Part shown: positions 44,361 through 46,434 of the stretch, one piece after another | Layout of the letters: every line of letters begins with the position of its first letter | How positions within the stretch are numbered: position 1 is the stretch's first letter | Assembly (NCBI GenBank): GCA_017857395.1 | Contig: JAFMDF010000040.1 | Coordinates: 1-46,434 of the forward strand | DNA length: 46,434 nt | Direction: 5' to 3' | DNA from: Bacteroidota bacterium | Lineage (GTDB): Bacteria; Bacteroidota; Bacteroidia; Chitinophagales; Saprospiraceae | Position numbers and translations under genes: made by a program | The notes under the pieces: generated by a model | Told to the model about the DNA's origin: nothing | The model's input: the letters and a program-made list of their open reading frames with translations, nothing else | Databases searched by the model: none

Positions 44361-45542
44361 CTATACTTCACCTAAACTCCTAATAATCCCCAATTCCAAT
44401 CCACGCAATTCTGCCAATCCTCTTAACCGACCAATAGCGGAGTACCCAGGATTGGTTTGTTTGCCTAAATCATCTAGCATTTTGTGTCCATGGTCAGGTC
44501 GCATTGGAATAGCAGTTCTGTGGGTTTGTTGTATTTCTACCAAAGCTTTCATGACCGCATACATATCTACGTCTCCATCCAAATGGTCGGCTTCGTGAAA
44601 ATTGCCCTCGGCATCCCTTTTAGTAGCTCGTAAATGAATAAAATTAATTCGATTTCCTAAATTTCGCACCATTTGTGGCAAGTCATTATCTTGTCTAACA
44701 CCATAAGAACCCGTGCAAAAACAGAGTCCGTTATAGGGCGAATCGTAGGCAGTCAAAATAGCTTTAGCATCTGCTTCACAACTAACCACTCTTGGCAAAC
44801 CTAATAAAGAAAAGGGTGGGTCATCTGGATGAATCGCCAATTTAACCCCCGACGCTTCCGCAACTGGGCCAATTTCTTTAATAAAATGCAATAAATGCGC
44901 TTGCAAACGTTTGGCATCTATGTCTTTATAGGTATCTAAAATCGCTTGAAAATTTGCCAAATCAGCGGCACTTTCTGTCATTGCTCCTGGTAAACCTGCA
45001 ATTGTATTATTGGTCAATGTTTTAATTTCTGCCTCACTCATGGAAGCCAATTTTTCGGTTGCTTTTTGTTGTTCGGCTTCGCTATAATCTTCTGTTGCAC
45101 CTGGCCTTTTTAAAATAAATAATTCAAAGGCGGCAAAAGCGGCTTTTTCAAATCGCAAAGCAGTTGAACCATCTGGCATTGGGTAGGCCAAATCTGTTCT
45201 CGTCCAATCTACTACAGGCATAAAATTATAGGTCAGAATTCTAACATTGCATTTTCCTAAATTTCGGATGCTTTGTTTATAAGTTTCTATATACCTTTTA
45301 TAATGCCCCGTTTGCCGTTTGATATCTTCGTGGACAGGAATGCTTTCTACGACTGACCAAGTTAAACCAGCAGCTTCAATTATTTTTTTCCTTTCTAATA
45401 TTTCCCTTACTGGCCAGACTTCTCCATTTGGAATATGGTGCAAAGCAGAGACCACTCCAGTCGCACCTGATTGTCGAATATCTGCTAAACTAACTGCATC
45501 ATCTGGGCCATACCAGCGCCAAGTTTGTTCTAATTTTTTCAT
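44361..45542 (-). CDS. uxuA: Mannonate dehydratase
   Basis: This 393-residue enzyme dehydrates D-mannonate to 2-keto-3-deoxy-D-gluconate. TIM-barrel landmarks of UxuA are present: [21 protein letters not shown] at the N-terminus, [12 protein letters not shown], and [16 protein letters not shown]. The metal ligands are His238 in AIHPDDPP, Cys276 in CFCTGSYG, His303 in FIHLRA and Asp350 in MRPDHGHK. The length is typical. It lies 14 nt downstream of an SDR that probably supplies mannonate and 63 nt upstream of uxaC, giving the complete glucuronate route in three genes. Confidence 0.97.
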   Translation of the reverse strand: MKKLEQTWRWYGPDDAVSLADIRQSGATGVVSALHHIPNGEVWPVREILERKKIIEAAGLTWSVVESIPVHEDIKRQTGHYKRYIETYKQSIRNLGKCNVRILTYNFMPVVDWTRTDLAYPMPDGSTALRFEKAAFAAFELFILKRPGATEDYSEAEQQKATEKLASMSEAEIKTLTNNTIAGLPGAMTESAADLANFQAILDTYKDIDAKRLQAHLLHFIKEIGPVAEASGVKLAIHPDDPPFSLLGLPRVVSCEADAKAILTAYDSPYNGLCFCTGSYGVRQDNDLPQMVRNLGNRINFIHLRATKRDAEGNFHEADHLDGDVDMYAVMKALVEIQQTHRTAIPMRPDHGHKMLDDLGKQTNPGYSAIGRLRGLAELRGLELGIIRSLGEV

Positions 45543-45556
45543 ATTAATTCATTACA

Positions 45557-46363
45557 CTAAACCCCAGAAAAAGCACTAAATCCACCATCGACTGGCACAA
45601 TAATCCCCGTAATAAAACTAGAGTCATCACTTGCCAACCATAATAAAGTACTCACCAATTCTTCGGGTTCGCCAAAACGTTTAATGGGTGTTTCATTAAC
45701 TATAGTTTGCCCTCTAGCGGTTAAACTACCATCTTCATTCGTCAATAAGCTACGGTTTTGGTCAGCAATAAAAAAGCCTGGGGCTATTGCATTAACTCGA
45801 ATGCCTTCCCCAAATTTATGCGCCATTTCTACCGCCATCCATTTAGTAAAATTATCAATCGCTGCTTTGGAGGCAGAATAACCCACGACCCTAGTGATAG
45901 CTTGCTGTGCTGCCATAGAAGAAATATTGATGATACAACCCTTCTTCTGTTTCGCCATTGTTTGTCCAAAAATCATTGTTGGCAAAACGGTACCTTTTAG
46001 ATTTAAGTCGGTGACTTTCGTAAAATCATCCATTGATAAATCGAAAATATCTTGGTCAGGCATAATCGTTGCGCCTTTCATATTTCCGCCAGCCGAGTTG
46101 ACTAAAATATCAATTCGCCCCCATTTTTTAAGGATTTTTTTCTTTGCTGCTTTGAGTTGCTTTTCATCCAATACATCTGCTACCAAAGCTATCGCCTTAC
46201 CGCCATTTTTTTTAATCTCCTTGACTTTCTGGTCAACTTTGGATTTGGTTCGACTTAAAATGCCGACTTTAGCCCCTGCTTTGACCAATCCTGCTGCCAT
46301 TGCACCGCCCAAGACGCCTGCTCCACCCGTAATAATTACCACTTTCCCTTTTAATTCAAACAT
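45557..46363 (-). CDS. SDR-family D-fructuronate reductase (mannonate oxidoreductase)
   Basis: This 268-residue classical SDR has TGGAGVLGG at residues 12-20, NSAGG at 89-93, and the catalytic Ser148/Ser149 with Tyr162-x-x-x-Lys166 (YSASK). As first gene of the operon ahead of uxuA and uxaC, it is the expected fructuronate reductase, giving D-mannonate. Bacteroidota often use an SDR here in place of the long-chain UxuB of E. coli. The function is from context. An alternative is reduction of tagaturonate. The start codon lies about 30 nt from the 42-bp palindromic operator, so this gene opens the LacI-controlled transcript. Confidence 0.85.
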   Translation of the reverse strand: MFELKGKVVIITGGAGVLGGAMAAGLVKAGAKVGILSRTKSKVDQKVKEIKKNGGKAIALVADVLDEKQLKAAKKKILKKWGRIDILVNSAGGNMKGATIMPDQDIFDLSMDDFTKVTDLNLKGTVLPTMIFGQTMAKQKKGCIINISSMAAQQAITRVVGYSASKAAIDNFTKWMAVEMAHKFGEGIRVNAIAPGFFIADQNRSLLTNEDGSLTARGQTIVNETPIKRFGEPEELVSTLLWLASDDSSFITGIIVPVDGGFSAFSGV

Positions 46364-46392
46364 TAATTTATGGTTCTATTAGAAAAATTTCC

Positions 46393-46434
46393 CTACCTTT
46401 ACTTTTCGTTAACGTTAACGAAAAGTAAAGGTAG
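46393..46434. promoter_or_regulatory. Perfect 42-bp palindrome with LacI operator core, upstream of the uxu operon
   Basis: All 42 bases from 46393 to the window edge form a perfect palindrome centred between 46413 and 46414, with the core CGTTAACGTTAACG. The same core stands before the LacI gene at 24120-24139. Flanking TTTTC/GAAAA and ACCTTTA/TAAAGGT extend the symmetry well beyond a normal operator. It lies about 30 nt before the first codon of the operon, where a repressor would block transcription. It may extend past the window. Confidence 0.85.

Noticed and set aside
45894-46382. A forward 162-codon open frame at the right end
   Set aside because: It is antisense to the fructuronate reductase SDR, whose cofactor and catalytic motifs are complete, and it overlaps the operator side of the promoter.

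Overview
The window looks like a sugar-acid and glycoside catabolic region of a Bacteroidota chromosome. The evidence is a SusC/SusD pair, a hybrid two-component (HTCC) regulator, lipoproteins with short Bacteroidota-type signal peptides, a giant surface protein built from DUF11 and cadherin/Ig-like repeats, and one TAnnTTTG promoter box. The AT-rich composition and the haem-containing lipoproteins with beta-propellers and HEAT repeats would fit the Saprospiria/Lewinella side of the phylum. That placement is inference. No rRNA, tRNA, CRISPR array or intact insertion sequence was seen.

Layout. (1) 36-5948 (-): a giant secreted repeat protein whose C-terminus stops abruptly near the window edge. 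(2) 6006-6851: a gene graveyard with recognisable debris of an FtsX/MacB-type ABC permease and of a Gfo/Idh/MocA dehydrogenase. (3) 6852-18542 (+): a probable operon of GH88 unsaturated uronyl hydrolase, TIM-barrel sugar isomerase/epimerase, Gfo/Idh/MocA dehydrogenase, SDR dehydrogenase, a small membrane protein plus Na+/solute symporter, a cupin lipoprotein, a LamG/DUF1080-like secreted protein and a large c-type cytochrome lipoprotein. (4) 18561-18591: a bidirectional terminator. (5) 18647-23497 (-): susC then susD. (6) 24254-25306 (+): a LacI regulator with its own operator; 25314-29429 (-): an HTCC hybrid regulator converging on it. (7) 29636-30979 (-): a Tat-exported Gfo/Idh/MocA protein, divergent from a DUF6807 (PmoA-like) lipoprotein and a second cytochrome/propeller lipoprotein (31250-35236, +). 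(8) 35571-46363 (-): a hexuronate operon, read from right to left: SDR fructuronate reductase, uxuA, uxaC, an unknown 192-aa protein, the TRAP transporter dctP-dctQ-dctM, a zinc alcohol dehydrogenase, and a pectate lyase (PL10) fused to a DUF1593 domain.

How it may work together. PL10 lyase would release unsaturated galacturonides outside the cytoplasm. SusCD imports oligosaccharides, TRAP imports monomeric uronates, and GH88 removes unsaturated uronyl ends. UxaC, an SDR and UxuA carry uronates to 2-keto-3-deoxygluconate. A regulatory link can be read directly: the LacI gene and the uxu operon share the operator core CGTTAACGTTAACG, which at the uxu end lies inside a perfect 42-bp palindrome. 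This suggests one uronate regulon under the LacI protein.

The most unusual non-coding feature is that nearly every gap between co-directional genes in the two metabolic operons holds an inverted repeat. Two have perfect 27-bp arms with unrelated sequences. Two in the TRAP operon are inverted copies of the same roughly 100-bp element. They look like a family of mobile or processing palindromes inserted between genes of operons.
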